Positions 53,957 through 63,244 are shown, counted from the first letter of the stretch. The stretch is DNA of 64,000 nt from JAGVSR01 sp964589785 (GCA_964589785.1 CAZPUQ010000002.1:375665-439664); one strand, 5' to 3'. Notes: generated from the letters alone by a model not told the origin. Translations and numbers: made by a program.

Positions 53957-54676
53957 ATGGCCAGACGCGACCAGAAGAGCAAGTCCGGCAAGGGCCCCCC
54001 CGCCGCCCGCTCGAAGCCGGCTGCCGCGGCAAAGGGCCGTGGCGCGGTGGCCTCCGCTGCGCGCGCCTCCCCCGCCCGGCCAGCCCCCGCCAAGGTGCCG
54101 GCCGGAAAGGCCAAGGCGCCTGCGGCCCTAGCGGCAAAATCGGCGCCCGCGAAGACAACCGCCAAGGCGCCTGCGAAGCCGGCGGCGGCGAAGGCGAAGC
54201 CCGTCACCCGCGCGGCGCAGAAGCAATCCGACAAGAAGCTCGTCGACCGCGCGAAGGCGTCCGCGATCGTGCTGCCGCCGGACTACCGGCCGTCCGAGGA
54301 CGAGCCGTTCATGAACGAGTACCAGCGGCTCTACTTCCGGCAGAAGCTCCTCAACTGGAAGGAGGAGATCATCCGCCAGACCAAGGAGACCCTCGAGGGT
54401 CTGCACGAGGACTCCGTGCAGCACGCCGACCTCGCCGACCGGGCGACGTCCGAGACCGACCGCGCGCTCGAGCTGCGCGCCCGCGACCGCCAGCGCAAGC
54501 TGGTCGCCAAGATCGACGCGGCGCTCGCCCGCATCGAGGACGGCACCTACGGCTACTGCGAGGAGACCGGCGAGCCGATCGGCCTCAAGCGCCTCGACGC
54601 CCGTCCCATCGCGACCCTCTCGCTCGAGGCGCAGGAGCGCCACGAGCGGCGCGAGCGCGTCTATCGCGAGGATTGA
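53957..54676 (+). CDS. dksA: DksA with long histone-H1-like N-terminal extension
   Basis: RNA polymerase-binding regulator acting with ppGpp in the stringent response. Residues 100-239 are the DksA core: YRPSEDEPFMNEYQRLYFRQK, the coiled-coil (NWKEEIIRQTKETLEGL) and a zinc-finger region CEETGEPIGLKRL that keeps only one of four Cys, as is usual in alphaproteobacteria. The first 100 residues are a Lys/Ala/Pro-rich tail (AKTTAKAPAKPAAAKAK), absent from most DksA, and like histone H1 or bacterial H1-like proteins. The ATG at 53957 has GGAG upstream and the tail is in frame with no other start before residue 100. Confidence 0.93.
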   Translation: MARRDQKSKSGKGPPAARSKPAAAAKGRGAVASAARASPARPAPAKVPAGKAKAPAALAAKSAPAKTTAKAPAKPAAAKAKPVTRAAQKQSDKKLVDRAKASAIVLPPDYRPSEDEPFMNEYQRLYFRQKLLNWKEEIIRQTKETLEGLHEDSVQHADLADRATSETDRALELRARDRQRKLVAKIDAALARIEDGTYGYCEETGEPIGLKRLDARPIATLSLEAQERHERRERVYRED

Positions 54677-54800
54677 GGCCGCGAGAGGAAGGCCGTCGCA
54701 GAACGGCACGGCCATTAACCCGCGGGCAATCTTTTCGTCCCACACTTTCCCGCAGTCGTCTCAGTTTTCTTCTGGGCGACGTTCCGGAGTGTGGGTCGTC

Positions 54801-55088
54801 ATGGTGTCCATTCTCACGTGCAGCGGCCGGCAGTGGTTCCGCACCGCCTTCGCATGGACCATCTTCGTCGTTGCCGTTTATGGGCTGGCCGATGCCGGTG
54901 CGGAGGCGGCCGACGCCCGGCTGTCGGCGCACACGGCTGCGGTGGCTCTGGGAGTTCTCGACCAGGCCACGCGACTCGGTCGCCAGGGCAGCTACCAGAT
55001 CCCGAAGATCGACGTGGTCAACCTCGACCTGACGCAACTGGAGCCGGCGGCATTCGGCGACAGGGAGGAGAGCGGGTCGACGCGCTGA
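54801..55088 (+). CDS. Hypothetical exported protein
   Basis: A 95-residue product, not recognised. Residues 11-37 are a signal peptide or anchor (RTAFAWTIFVVAVYGLADAG), then a soluble part ending TQLEPAAFGDREE. The ATG at 54801 has GGAG at 11 bases; a GTG at 54789 would add four residues. It lies between dksA and the convergent MscS gene, 12 bases from the latter. Confidence 0.65.
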   Translation: MVSILTCSGRQWFRTAFAWTIFVVAVYGLADAGAEAADARLSAHTAAVALGVLDQATRLGRQGSYQIPKIDVVNLDLTQLEPAAFGDREESGSTR

Positions 55089-55100
55089 GCGCCCGCGCTC

Positions 55101-58028
55101 TCAGGATATGCGCCGCTTGAAGGGTCCGCCCTCGGGCGCGGCCGCGGCGGCCGGCGACGAACGATCGCCGGCGTCGTTCTCTCCGGATCTTGCCTCTGCT
55201 GCCTTTTTCGCCGCCGCCTTGGCCGCGCCGTCGCGCGGTGCGGCCTCCTCTCCGGGTGCGGCCGCACGCGTATCCGGAAGGCGCTGCAGCATGGATTTCA
55301 CGAAATCGAGGTCGCGCAGATGCACATCATGCTGGGCGTGGGGCATCTCGATGCCGTTCTCGCGGAAGGCCTTGACGATGCGGTGGCGCAGGTCGGACGT
55401 CGCCGCGCCGCGCTTGGAGAACTCGGCGACCGTGGCCGACAGTGAGAACTCGAATCCGTCGGCGCCGAAGTTGTCGAACGAGGCGTTGGGCTTGGGCTGC
55501 TGCAGGACGTGCGGGCATTCCGCGGCGACCTTCTCCAGCACGGCGCGGACGCGCTCCGGGTCGCTGCCATAGCTCGCCTTCACCGAGACCGACACGCTCG
55601 AGAGCGGGTTGCGGTGCGTCCAGTTCATGAGCGGGTTGGAGATGAGCTCGGAGTTCGGCACGATGAGCGTCGCGCGGTCGCCCGTCTCGATCTCCGTCGA
55701 GCGCACGGCGATGTTGCGCACGCGCCCCGACTGGCCGTTGACGACGATGAGGTCGCCGACCTTGAGCGGCCGCTCGATAAGCAGGATGAGGCCCGACACG
55801 AAGTTGTTGATGATCGACTGCAGGCCGAAGCCGATGCCGACCGACAGCGCACCGGCGACGATCGCGAGGTTGGTGATGTCGAGGCCGGCATAGGACAGCG
55901 CGATCAGTCCGGCGAGCGCGAAGCCCGCATAGCCGATCGCCTTGTGGATCGAGTTGGCGACGCCGGGGTCGATCCGCGCGGTGCTCAGGAACGAGGAGCT
56001 GATCCAGCGCTGCACGGCCCGGGTGACGAACAGGAGCGCTGCAAAGAGCGCGACCGCCGTGGCGATCTGGGCAAGCGAGATGCGCACGTGGCCGATCTCG
56101 AACCCGAAGATCAGCGACTTCAGCCAGGCGAACGTGTCGGGCAGCGCAAAGCCCCACGTCACGAGGATGAACGGCAGGGCGACGACCGCGAGCAGGCCGT
56201 CGAGCAGGAAGGCGGCGATCCGCGACACCGTCCGCGACTGGCCGTCGTCGAGGCCGAGCCGGTCGTGCATCACGCGGCCGAGCGCGCGCTCCTGGCGCGT
56301 CTCCTCGCCGACGAGGGCGCGGATGGCGAGGTGCAGGAGGAGGACGAGCAGCACGACGCTGCCGGTCACGATCACCTGGCCCGCGACGAAGCGTCCGAGC
56401 GCGACGTAGCCGGCGAGCGACGCGCCGAGGATGAAGAGGGCCACCGCGAGCAGCGGGATCTTCAAGAGCCGCGGCGCGAGCCAGGAGACCTGCGGCGCCT
56501 CGGCTGCGGGCGGGGCCTCCTTCGGCAGGGCGGTCAGGGCATCGGAAGGCTGCTCGGGGTCCTTGGGCTGCGGCGGGCGCGGCACGAAGCGCGTGCGCAC
56601 GATCTTGAACAACAGTGCGGCCAGCGCCACGCTCGACAACGCCGCGACGGCGACGCTGACCGAGAGCGGCATCGCCAGGATGCGGATCGCCTCCTTCAAG
56701 AGAAGATCGAGGCCGTAGATGGCGCCGATGAGCGTGAAGGCCGTGGCGAGCGAGGCCGCGGGGCCGTCGGCGAGATTGACGAGGCGCCATTCGGGACGCT
56801 TGGGCTGCAGGATCGCGTGCGCCAGCGATCGGACGGCGATGTAGACGAGGGCGGCCGGCAACACCGTCAGCGCCAGCCGGTCCGAGTCGAGGAACCACAG
56901 GCCGAGGTTGTCGAAGCCGAACGAGACGAGCGAGACTGCCAGCGCTGCCGGCAGCACGTTGAGGCTCGCGACCCAGCCCGCCATGCCGGCGCGCTCGAAG
57001 AAATCCGGCTCGACCTCGCGCGGCCGATCGAGGCGGGCGGCGAAGAAGCGCCGGCGCACGTGCGCCAGGGCGAGATAGAGGAGGAGGGCGCCGCCGACGA
57101 GGGCGACGATGCCGGGAATGGTCTCCTGCGCCGACCGCTTCCAGCGCCAAAGCGTCCACTTGAGCTCGGTCATGGCCGGCGGCAGCGCTTCGGCCACCCG
57201 GGTCCACGTATCGAGGCTCAGCGGCGAGGCATTACGGCGGAAGAGCTGGCTCGTGAAGATGCGCGTGCGATAGTCCTGCACGTGCGTCAGCAGCTCCCGC
57301 GCGCGGTATTGCACGAGCCCGGTCGCCTTAATGGCGCCGTCGATCTCGGCTGAAAGCCGGTTGAGCCGCGCGCGCTCGGCCGCGATGGCAGGGGCTTCGG
57401 CAGGCTGGTCCTTGGCCGGTGCCGGTCCGAGCTTCTCGATCTGGGCGTTGAGGGCCTGGTAGCGCGGCTGCAGGCTTTCCAGGAACAGGTCGGCGCCCGA
57501 GATCAGCGCCTCGAGCTCCAGGCGCTGGCGGGCCAGCGCGTCGTCGTTCTCGCGCGCCGCCTCGACATCGCCCTCGAGCGCGTCGATGGCGGTCCTGAGA
57601 TAGACCACCGGCTGGCGGACCTCGTCGATCGCGGCCTGATCGGCGGCGGGATCGGTGACGGGGTCTGCGGGCGGCGCGGCCTTGTCCTCGGGCACGGCAT
57701 CCCCGGGCACGGCGGGCGCAGCGGTCCCGTCGGACGCGGGCGCAGCGGTCCCGTCGGAGACGGGCGGAGCGGCGCCGTCGGAAACGGGCGCAGGGGTCCT
57801 GTCGGAGACGGGCGCAGAAGGAGCATCCGGCGCCTTCGAAGCGGCGGGATCGGCGGTTGCGCCGTCGGGCGAGGAAGGGGCCGGAGCCGGCGATCCCGCG
57901 GCGGCCTGGCCGATGAGATCGAGCAGGGCCTGGGCGCGCGCAGGCCCGCTCGCCGCAGCGCAAGCGATTGCCGTCAGCAGCAGTCCGAGACCTGCAATCC
58001 TGCGAGCCGTCCTGTCGAAACGCATCAT
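55101..58028 (-). CDS. MscS-family mechanosensitive channel with DUF3772-type periplasmic domain
   Basis: A 975-residue inner membrane channel. A signal peptide (IAGLGLLLTAIACAAASG) precedes a Pro/Ala-rich low-complexity stretch with an eight-residue tandem repeat (PVSDGAAP type), then a helical periplasmic domain (residues 135-270) with long coiled-coil, about ten spans, and the MscS pore and beta domain (LSYAGLDITNLAIVAGALSVGIG, GRVRNIAVRSTEIET). The C-terminal tail is Ala/Arg/Gly-rich. Large MscS relatives protect against hypo-osmotic shock. Its length and topology resemble MscK-like proteins of alphaproteobacteria. Confidence 0.92.
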   Translation of the reverse strand: MMRFDRTARRIAGLGLLLTAIACAAASGPARAQALLDLIGQAAAGSPAPAPSSPDGATADPAASKAPDAPSAPVSDRTPAPVSDGAAPPVSDGTAAPASDGTAAPAVPGDAVPEDKAAPPADPVTDPAADQAAIDEVRQPVVYLRTAIDALEGDVEAARENDDALARQRLELEALISGADLFLESLQPRYQALNAQIEKLGPAPAKDQPAEAPAIAAERARLNRLSAEIDGAIKATGLVQYRARELLTHVQDYRTRIFTSQLFRRNASPLSLDTWTRVAEALPPAMTELKWTLWRWKRSAQETIPGIVALVGGALLLYLALAHVRRRFFAARLDRPREVEPDFFERAGMAGWVASLNVLPAALAVSLVSFGFDNLGLWFLDSDRLALTVLPAALVYIAVRSLAHAILQPKRPEWRLVNLADGPAASLATAFTLIGAIYGLDLLLKEAIRILAMPLSVSVAVAALSSVALAALLFKIVRTRFVPRPPQPKDPEQPSDALTALPKEAPPAAEAPQVSWLAPRLLKIPLLAVALFILGASLAGYVALGRFVAGQVIVTGSVVLLVLLLHLAIRALVGEETRQERALGRVMHDRLGLDDGQSRTVSRIAAFLLDGLLAVVALPFILVTWGFALPDTFAWLKSLIFGFEIGHVRISLAQIATAVALFAALLFVTRAVQRWISSSFLSTARIDPGVANSIHKAIGYAGFALAGLIALSYAGLDITNLAIVAGALSVGIGFGLQSIINNFVSGLILLIERPLKVGDLIVVNGQSGRVRNIAVRSTEIETGDRATLIVPNSELISNPLMNWTHRNPLSSVSVSVKASYGSDPERVRAVLEKVAAECPHVLQQPKPNASFDNFGADGFEFSLSATVAEFSKRGAATSDLRHRIVKAFRENGIEMPHAQHDVHLRDLDFVKSMLQRLPDTRAAAPGEEAAPRDGAAKAAAKKAAEARSGENDAGDRSSPAAAAAPEGGPFKRRIS
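57711..57817 (-). repeat. 24-bp minisatellite inside the MscS-family gene
   Basis: About 4.5 imperfect copies of a 24-base unit (GCGGGCGCAGCGGTCCCGTC type) encode an eight-residue unit PVSDGTAA or close. In frame and within the low-complexity linker; copy number may vary between strains. Confidence 0.75.
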
Positions 58029-58190
58029 CCGTCCTGTTCTTACGGGCTGTCGGTCCGTTGGTCCGATCAGCCGGTTCGAGCCTTGGCGCCGCGCGACAGA
58101 GTGGGCCGAACTGTGGCCCTGATCGGGCAGGCTCCGGCCCGTGCGGCGTGTGGCCTCACGCCGCCGCCGGCAGCAAAGGGCCGCGCGCTT

Positions 58191-58559
58191 TCACTTTTCC
58201 CCGCCCGACGCCTGGCCGAAGCTGCGGGCGGGTCGCGAGAAGACAGCCTGCGGTTCGACCACCTCGGGCCGCGTCTCGATGCGCCCGGCCCGGGCGGAGA
58301 TCCCGGTCTCGATGACGACATCGACCGGACCGCCCGTCATGATCAGATGCTCGACGTCGTCACGGCGCACGAGCACGAGGCGGCGGCGTCCGTCAATCGA
58401 CTGGTGATCGACGACATCGAGCCGCTTGTCGGGCTTGGGACCGAAGAAGCCATGCATGGGCGAGCCGCCGTTGAGATAGCCGCGGACAACGAGGGCCGCG
58501 GCGATCAAGGCCGCTGCGATCAGCACGATCAGCAAAAGATAGGTGAGGATGTCCCACAT
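58191..58559 (-). CDS. FliO-like membrane protein
   Basis: A 122-residue protein with one N-terminal span (LTYLLLIVLIAAALIAAALVV) and a small soluble domain with the FliO/MopB features LDVVDHQSIDGRRRLVLVRRDDVEHLIMTGGPVDVV in outline. Annotated in relatives as flagellar biosynthesis protein FliO, but it is far from any flagellar gene, so its role may differ. ATG at 58559 has GGAGAGG upstream. Divergent from cckA across 330 bases; likely a conserved pair in this order. Confidence 0.82.
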   Translation of the reverse strand: MWDILTYLLLIVLIAAALIAAALVVRGYLNGGSPMHGFFGPKPDKRLDVVDHQSIDGRRRLVLVRRDDVEHLIMTGGPVDVVIETGISARAGRIETRPEVVEPQAVFSRPARSFGQASGGEK

Positions 58560-58889
58560 CGTCGTGCCTCTCCCGCTCTCAAAGGCGCGTCCTGGCCAAG
58601 GCCACGCTCGCCCGGCCTCATCAGCCGATGGCGAAGACCCTTGATAATGCGCCTCATTTCCGGAACGGCGTTGAGGCGATGGAAAGGAGGCGTGCTCCTT
58701 CCGGTCTCCCGCGGACCAAAACGAAGCAGCGGGCAACGGCTCCTATAGCGCGAAGTTCACGGCAATTTAACCCTGATGATCGAACTGTTGACAGCGAACC
58801 CGCGGCCTGGCGCGCCGAACCGGTGCCCCTCCGGCACACCGCGCGAGCGGCGGGTTGCGGACAGTACTGCGTAGCGAGGCCGTTCCCCC
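58560..58889. other. Divergent intergenic region of fliO-like gene and cckA
   Basis: No gene seen. A TTAACCC half-site (58767-58773) and TTGACA (58788-58793) occur 100-125 bases before cckA. The half-site is like that of CtrA, but a single copy means little. Confidence 0.45.
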
Positions 58890-61475
58890 ATGCCGCCCTT
58901 CGAGGCCGCCCCTCCCACGAATCAGATAGCCTTCGAGTTCATGAGCGAAGGCCATGTTGCGGCATATCGCGGTCCGGTTCCGGCCGGCGCCGCGGCAGGC
59001 GGTTCGGAAGGCGCGGCAAGCCATCTGCCGGCGCTCGGCGCAATCTTTGCCCTCGGCATCGTCGTCGTCTCGGTGGCCGCCAGCGCGGCCGGCACGCCCC
59101 TCCTGCTGACGCTGCTCGCCGCCTTCGCCATCCTCGGCGTCTTCATGGTCTTCGGCCTGCTCGCCGGCCATGTCCGTGTCGGCGACCGTCTCCTCACCGA
59201 CGACGTCGCGCTCGGCATCGCGGAAGGCGTCGACCGCGGCCTGATGGTCGCCCGCCGCGACGGAAGCGTCATCTACGCCAACCGCAAGCTGGAAGAGCTC
59301 GTCGGGCGCCTTGCCTCGCGCGAGGTATCGGCCCTCGACATGGCCTTCGGCGCCGATCTAACCGTGCGCGAAGCCTTCTTCCGCCTCAACCGCGCCGCCG
59401 ACCGCGGCGACCGGCACGGCGAGGACTTCCGCCTCGCCTCCGGCGCCGGCATGCCGCACCGCATCCTGCGCATCGACGTGTCGCCGCTCGATCTCGGTCG
59501 GGCACGCGAGATCGGCGCCACCGTGCTGTGGACCGTGCAGGACGTGACCGAGGAGCGGATGCGGACGGCGGCCGCGCGGCAGGGCCTCGTCGATACGCTC
59601 GCCTATTACGACGCCGCCCCGATCGGCCTGCTGGCGGTCGACGAGGGGGGCACGGCGCGCCACATCAACGGCACGCTCGCCCGCTGGCTCGGCTATCCGA
59701 CCCATCCGCTCGCCAGCCGCGTGGTGCGCCTCGCCGACATTCTCTCCGCCGAGACCGTCGATCTCATCGAGGGCGCGCGGCGCAGCGGCAACGAGGACCA
59801 GGTCTCGCTCGACATCGACGCCACGCGCGAGGACGGCCGCCTGCTGCCCGTTCGCCTCGTCTCGCGCACCGCGCGCGACGGCACGCGCCTCCTCGCCTTC
59901 ATCAACCGCGAGGCCGACCACGGGCTCGGGTTCGATGCGCCGGCGAGCGACGTGCGCTTCGCCCGCTTCTTCCAGTCGGCGCCCTTCGGCATCGCGAGCG
60001 TCTCCGCCGACGGACGCATCACGAGCTTCAACGGCGCCTTCGCGCGCCTGATGCTCGACGCCTCGGGCGGCATCGGCAAGCGGGCGGTGGAGGTGCTCTG
60101 CCGCGGCGACGACAGGGCGGCGCGCGCCGCCGTCGAGGAGAACCTGCGCCGCGTGCTCGCGGGCAAGGCTGCAGGCCAGCCGCTCGAGACCACTCTGTCG
60201 GCCAACACCGTGCGCCGCGTCTACATGAGTCCCATGGTCGAGCAGGCCACCGACCGGGAAGCGGCGATGCTCTACGTCGTCGACGCCACCGAGCAGAAAG
60301 CGCTGGAGGTGCAGTACGCCCATTCCTCCAAGATGGAGGCCGTGGGCAAGCTCGCGGGCGGCATCGCGCACGACTTCAACAACGTCCTGACCGCGATCAT
60401 CGGCTACTCGGACCTGCTCCTGCAGACGCACAGCATCTCCGATCCCGCCTACAAGGACATCAAGAACATCCAGCAAAGCGCCTACCGCGCCGCCGGCATG
60501 GTGCGCCAGCTCCTCTCTTTCTCCCGCCGCCAGACGTTGCAGGCCGAGCCGCTGCTGCTCGACGAAGTCATCAACGAGAATGCCGCGATGCTGCGGACCT
60601 CGATCGGCGAGAAGATCACGCTGAAGGTTCAGCCAAGCCGCGATCAGTGGTACGTCAAGGTCGACAAGGGCGAGTTCGCGCGGGTCATTCTCAATCTGAC
60701 GGTGAATGCGCGCGACGCGATGCCGGACGGCGGGACGTTGTGGATCAAGACCCGCAACATCACCGAGCGCGAGAGCCAGAAGCTCGGCCGCGAGGGGATG
60801 CCGGTCGGGGAGTACGTCGCCATCGAGGTCGCCGACACGGGCACGGGCATGCCGGCGGAGGTTCTGGAGAAGATCTTCGAGCCGTTCTTCACGACCAAGG
60901 GCGTCGGCAAGGGCACCGGGCTCGGGCTCTCGACCGTCTACGGCATCATCAAGCAGTCGGGCGGCTACATCTATGCCGAGAGCGCGCCGGGCAGGGGTAC
61001 GACGTTCCACGTCTACCTGCCGCGGTTCATTCCCGAAACGGAGGCCGATGAGCCGGTCGCCGCGGCCCCGGTCAAGGAGAAGGAGACCGCCAAGGCGCCG
61101 GACCTGACGGGAACCGGCCGCGTGCTGCTCGTCGAGGATGAGGATGTCGTGCGCTCGTTCGCCGTCCGGGCGCTGACGCGGCAGGGCTACGAGGTGCTCG
61201 AGGCGTCCGACGGCCAGGAGGCGCTCGACATCGTCGCCGAGCACAACGGCGCCATCGATGTCGTCGTCACCGACGTGGTGATGCCGGAGATGGACGGTCC
61301 CACCATGTTCCGGGAGCTGCGCAAGACGAACCCGTCGATCAAGGTCATCTTCGTCTCCGGCTATCCCAATGAGGCGTTCCGCGAGACGCTCGGCACCGAG
61401 GATGTGGCGTTCCTGCCCAAGCCGTTCTCGCTGCCGCAGCTCGCCGAGAAGGTGAAAGAGGAGCTGGGGCGCTGA
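58890..61475 (+). CDS. cckA: Cell-cycle hybrid histidine kinase CckA
   Basis: CckA phosphorylates CtrA and CpdR through ChpT and controls replication and division. The 861-residue product has two N-terminal spans (ALGAIFALGIVVVSVAAS and LLTLLAAFAILGVFMVFG), PAS domains (about residues 115-240 and 350-470), a HisKA domain with the phosphoacceptor in KLAGGIAHDFNNVLTAII, a HATPase (VADTGTGMP and GKGTGLGLSTVYGIIKQSGG) and a receiver domain with the Asp in VVVTDVVMPEMDGP. Length agrees with the longer CckA of Hyphomicrobiales. ATG at 58890 assumed; ATG at 58941 is an alternative. A strong bidirectional terminator follows. Confidence 0.95.
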   Translation: MPPFEAAPPTNQIAFEFMSEGHVAAYRGPVPAGAAAGGSEGAASHLPALGAIFALGIVVVSVAASAAGTPLLLTLLAAFAILGVFMVFGLLAGHVRVGDRLLTDDVALGIAEGVDRGLMVARRDGSVIYANRKLEELVGRLASREVSALDMAFGADLTVREAFFRLNRAADRGDRHGEDFRLASGAGMPHRILRIDVSPLDLGRAREIGATVLWTVQDVTEERMRTAAARQGLVDTLAYYDAAPIGLLAVDEGGTARHINGTLARWLGYPTHPLASRVVRLADILSAETVDLIEGARRSGNEDQVSLDIDATREDGRLLPVRLVSRTARDGTRLLAFINREADHGLGFDAPASDVRFARFFQSAPFGIASVSADGRITSFNGAFARLMLDASGGIGKRAVEVLCRGDDRAARAAVEENLRRVLAGKAAGQPLETTLSANTVRRVYMSPMVEQATDREAAMLYVVDATEQKALEVQYAHSSKMEAVGKLAGGIAHDFNNVLTAIIGYSDLLLQTHSISDPAYKDIKNIQQSAYRAAGMVRQLLSFSRRQTLQAEPLLLDEVINENAAMLRTSIGEKITLKVQPSRDQWYVKVDKGEFARVILNLTVNARDAMPDGGTLWIKTRNITERESQKLGREGMPVGEYVAIEVADTGTGMPAEVLEKIFEPFFTTKGVGKGTGLGLSTVYGIIKQSGGYIYAESAPGRGTTFHVYLPRFIPETEADEPVAAAPVKEKETAKAPDLTGTGRVLLVEDEDVVRSFAVRALTRQGYEVLEASDGQEALDIVAEHNGAIDVVVTDVVMPEMDGPTMFRELRKTNPSIKVIFVSGYPNEAFRETLGTEDVAFLPKPFSLPQLAEKVKEELGR

Positions 61476-61519
61476 GCCGACCTCGCGTTCGCGCCGCCGA
61501 TCGACGCGGCAAGCCAACA

Positions 61520-61549
61520 AAAACGCCCGGGGGTTGCCCCGGGCGTTTT
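61520..61549. terminator. Bidirectional rho-independent terminator after cckA
   Basis: AAAACGCCCGGGG (61520-61532) pairs perfectly with CCCCGGGCGTTTT (61537-61549) around a GTTG loop, with a T-run at each end. It stands between cckA and the convergent membrane protein gene and can serve both. Confidence 0.93.
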
Positions 61550-61571
61550 GCTATCAGAAGCGGCTAGGGCC

Positions 61572-61859
61572 TCAGCGGCGTCCGCCGGAGACGGGCTTGT
61601 CCCAGCACAGATAGATCACGGTGACGACGGCCGTCAGCAGCATGGTGCCGATGACGTCCGGCCGCTGGATGAAGGCGAGCCACGTGGCCAGTCCCGACGC
61701 CGATCCGCCCTTGGCGGTGAGCATGCTGTTGGCCACGATGATGAAGAGCGCCAGGAGCGCGGTCAGCCCCATCGCGGTCAGGATCTGCAGCAGTCGCTTG
61801 GCAAGCCGCGGCACGAGCAGCGTTTTTCCGGCGACGTCGATCATGGTGCGGTCCGACAT
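61572..61859 (-). CDS. Small two-span membrane protein
   Basis: A 95-residue product, unrecognised. Two spans are clear (ILTAMGLTALLALFIIVANSM and VIGTMLLTAVVTVIYLCWD) with a basic N-terminal half (LLVPRLAKRLLQ). The ATG at 61859 has GGAGGAG upstream; a start at 61898 would add 13 residues. It lies between cckA and recA and may be transcribed on its own. Confidence 0.8.
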   Translation of the reverse strand: MSDRTMIDVAGKTLLVPRLAKRLLQILTAMGLTALLALFIIVANSMLTAKGGSASGLATWLAFIQRPDVIGTMLLTAVVTVIYLCWDKPVSGGRR

Positions 61860-62019
61860 GCGTGTCTCCTCCCGTCGGTGTTCGTCGATCCCCGCCACGG
61901 ATCGTTCCCCCCCGGCGACGGATATCGAATCGCTGAACGTTATCCGAAGAGTGGGGCAAACCGGGGGCAGGCCGCGCCCGGGGTCCGGCTAACAGCTTGG
62001 AATCCAACCGGCCACACCA

Positions 62020-62061
62020 GAACAAAACGTGATTGACGCTTGAGAACAAAGCGGGTACATT
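62020..62061 (+). promoter_or_regulatory. recA promoter with degenerate LexA boxes
   Basis: TTGACG (62033-62038) and TACATT (62056-62061) are spaced by 17 bases. GAAC-N7-GTAC (62044-62058, one mismatch to GAAC-N7-GAAC) lies between them, and GAAC-N7-GATT (62020-62034) is just upstream. LexA would thus block the promoter. Confidence 0.65.
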
Positions 62062-62104
62062 TGTGGTAAATTGTAGCCCTTGAACTTTGACCCTAAGGTG
62101 CCCG

Positions 62105-63244
62105 ATGACCACGCCCGACTTGAGACTGATCGAAGGGGGATCCGCGAAGATGGACAAGAAGCAGGCGCTCGAAGCAGCGCTGGCTCAGATCGACAAGAGC
62201 TTCGGCAAGGGCTCGATCATGCGATTGGGCACCACCGACAAGTCGATCGACGTCGAGGCGATCTCGACGGGGTCGCTCGGCCTCGACATCGCGCTCGGCA
62301 TCGGCGGCCTGCCGAAGGGCCGCGTCGTCGAGATCTACGGACCGGAATCCTCCGGCAAGACCACGCTCACCCTGCAGGTGATCGCGGAGGCCCAGAAGAA
62401 GGGGGGCATCTGCGCCTTTGTCGACGCCGAGCATGCGCTCGATCCCGTCTACGCGCGCAAGATCGGCGTCAAGGTCGAGGACCTCCTGATCTCCCAGCCC
62501 GACACGGGCGAGCAGGCGCTCGAGATCGCCGATACGCTCGTGCGCTCCGGAGCGGTCGACGTGCTCGTCATCGATTCGGTCGCGGCGCTGACGCCGAAGG
62601 CCGAGCTCGAGGGCGAGATGGGCGACAGCCTGCCGGGCCTTCAGGCGCGCCTCATGAGCCAGGCCCTGCGCAAGCTCACGGCCTCGATCGCAAAATCGGG
62701 CTGCATGGTGATCTTCATCAATCAGATCCGCATGAAGATCGGCATCATGTTCGGCAACCCCGAGACGACGACGGGCGGCAACGCCTTGAAGTTCTATGCC
62801 TCGGTCCGCCTCGACATCCGCCGCATCGGGCAGATCAAGGATCGCGACGAGCCGATCGGCAGCCAGACGCGCGTCAAGGTCGTCAAGAACAAGGTCGCTC
62901 CGCCCTTCAAGCAGGTGGAGTTCGACATCATGTACGGCGAAGGCATCTCGAAGGTGGGCGAGCTCGTCGACCTCGGCGTCAAGGCCAACATCATCGAGAA
63001 GTCGGGCGCCTGGATGTCCTACAACGGCGAGCGCATCGGCCAGGGCCGGGAGAACACCAAGGAGTTCCTGAAGGCGAACCCCAAGATCGCGGTCGCCATC
63101 GAGACGGCGATCCGGGCCAACGCCGGTCTGATCGTCGACAAGATGCTGGCCGAGCCCGAGGACGGCGAGGAGACCCCCGACGAGGACGGCGTTCTGCCCG
63201 ACGTGGAGGAGCCGGTACGCAAGGGCGCCAAGGGCAAGCGCTGA
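62105..63244 (+). CDS. recA: Recombinase RecA
   Basis: Central strand-exchange protein and co-protease for LexA. The 379-residue product has FGKGSIMRLG, Walker A GPESSGKTTLTLQ, Walker B DVLVIDSVAAL, and the DNA-binding loop 1 and 2 regions (EGEMGDSLPGLQ and NQIRMKIGIMFGNPETTTGG). The C terminus is acidic and Lys-rich (EDGEETPDEDG, then KGAKGKR). ATG at 62105 assumed with AAGG upstream; an ATG at 62150 (MDKKQAL) with GGGGGAT-like sequence is an alternative. Confidence 0.98.
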   Translation: MTTPDLRLIEGGSAKMDKKQALEAALAQIDKSFGKGSIMRLGTTDKSIDVEAISTGSLGLDIALGIGGLPKGRVVEIYGPESSGKTTLTLQVIAEAQKKGGICAFVDAEHALDPVYARKIGVKVEDLLISQPDTGEQALEIADTLVRSGAVDVLVIDSVAALTPKAELEGEMGDSLPGLQARLMSQALRKLTASIAKSGCMVIFINQIRMKIGIMFGNPETTTGGNALKFYASVRLDIRRIGQIKDRDEPIGSQTRVKVVKNKVAPPFKQVEFDIMYGEGISKVGELVDLGVKANIIEKSGAWMSYNGERIGQGRENTKEFLKANPKIAVAIETAIRANAGLIVDKMLAEPEDGEETPDEDGVLPDVEEPVRKGAKGKR

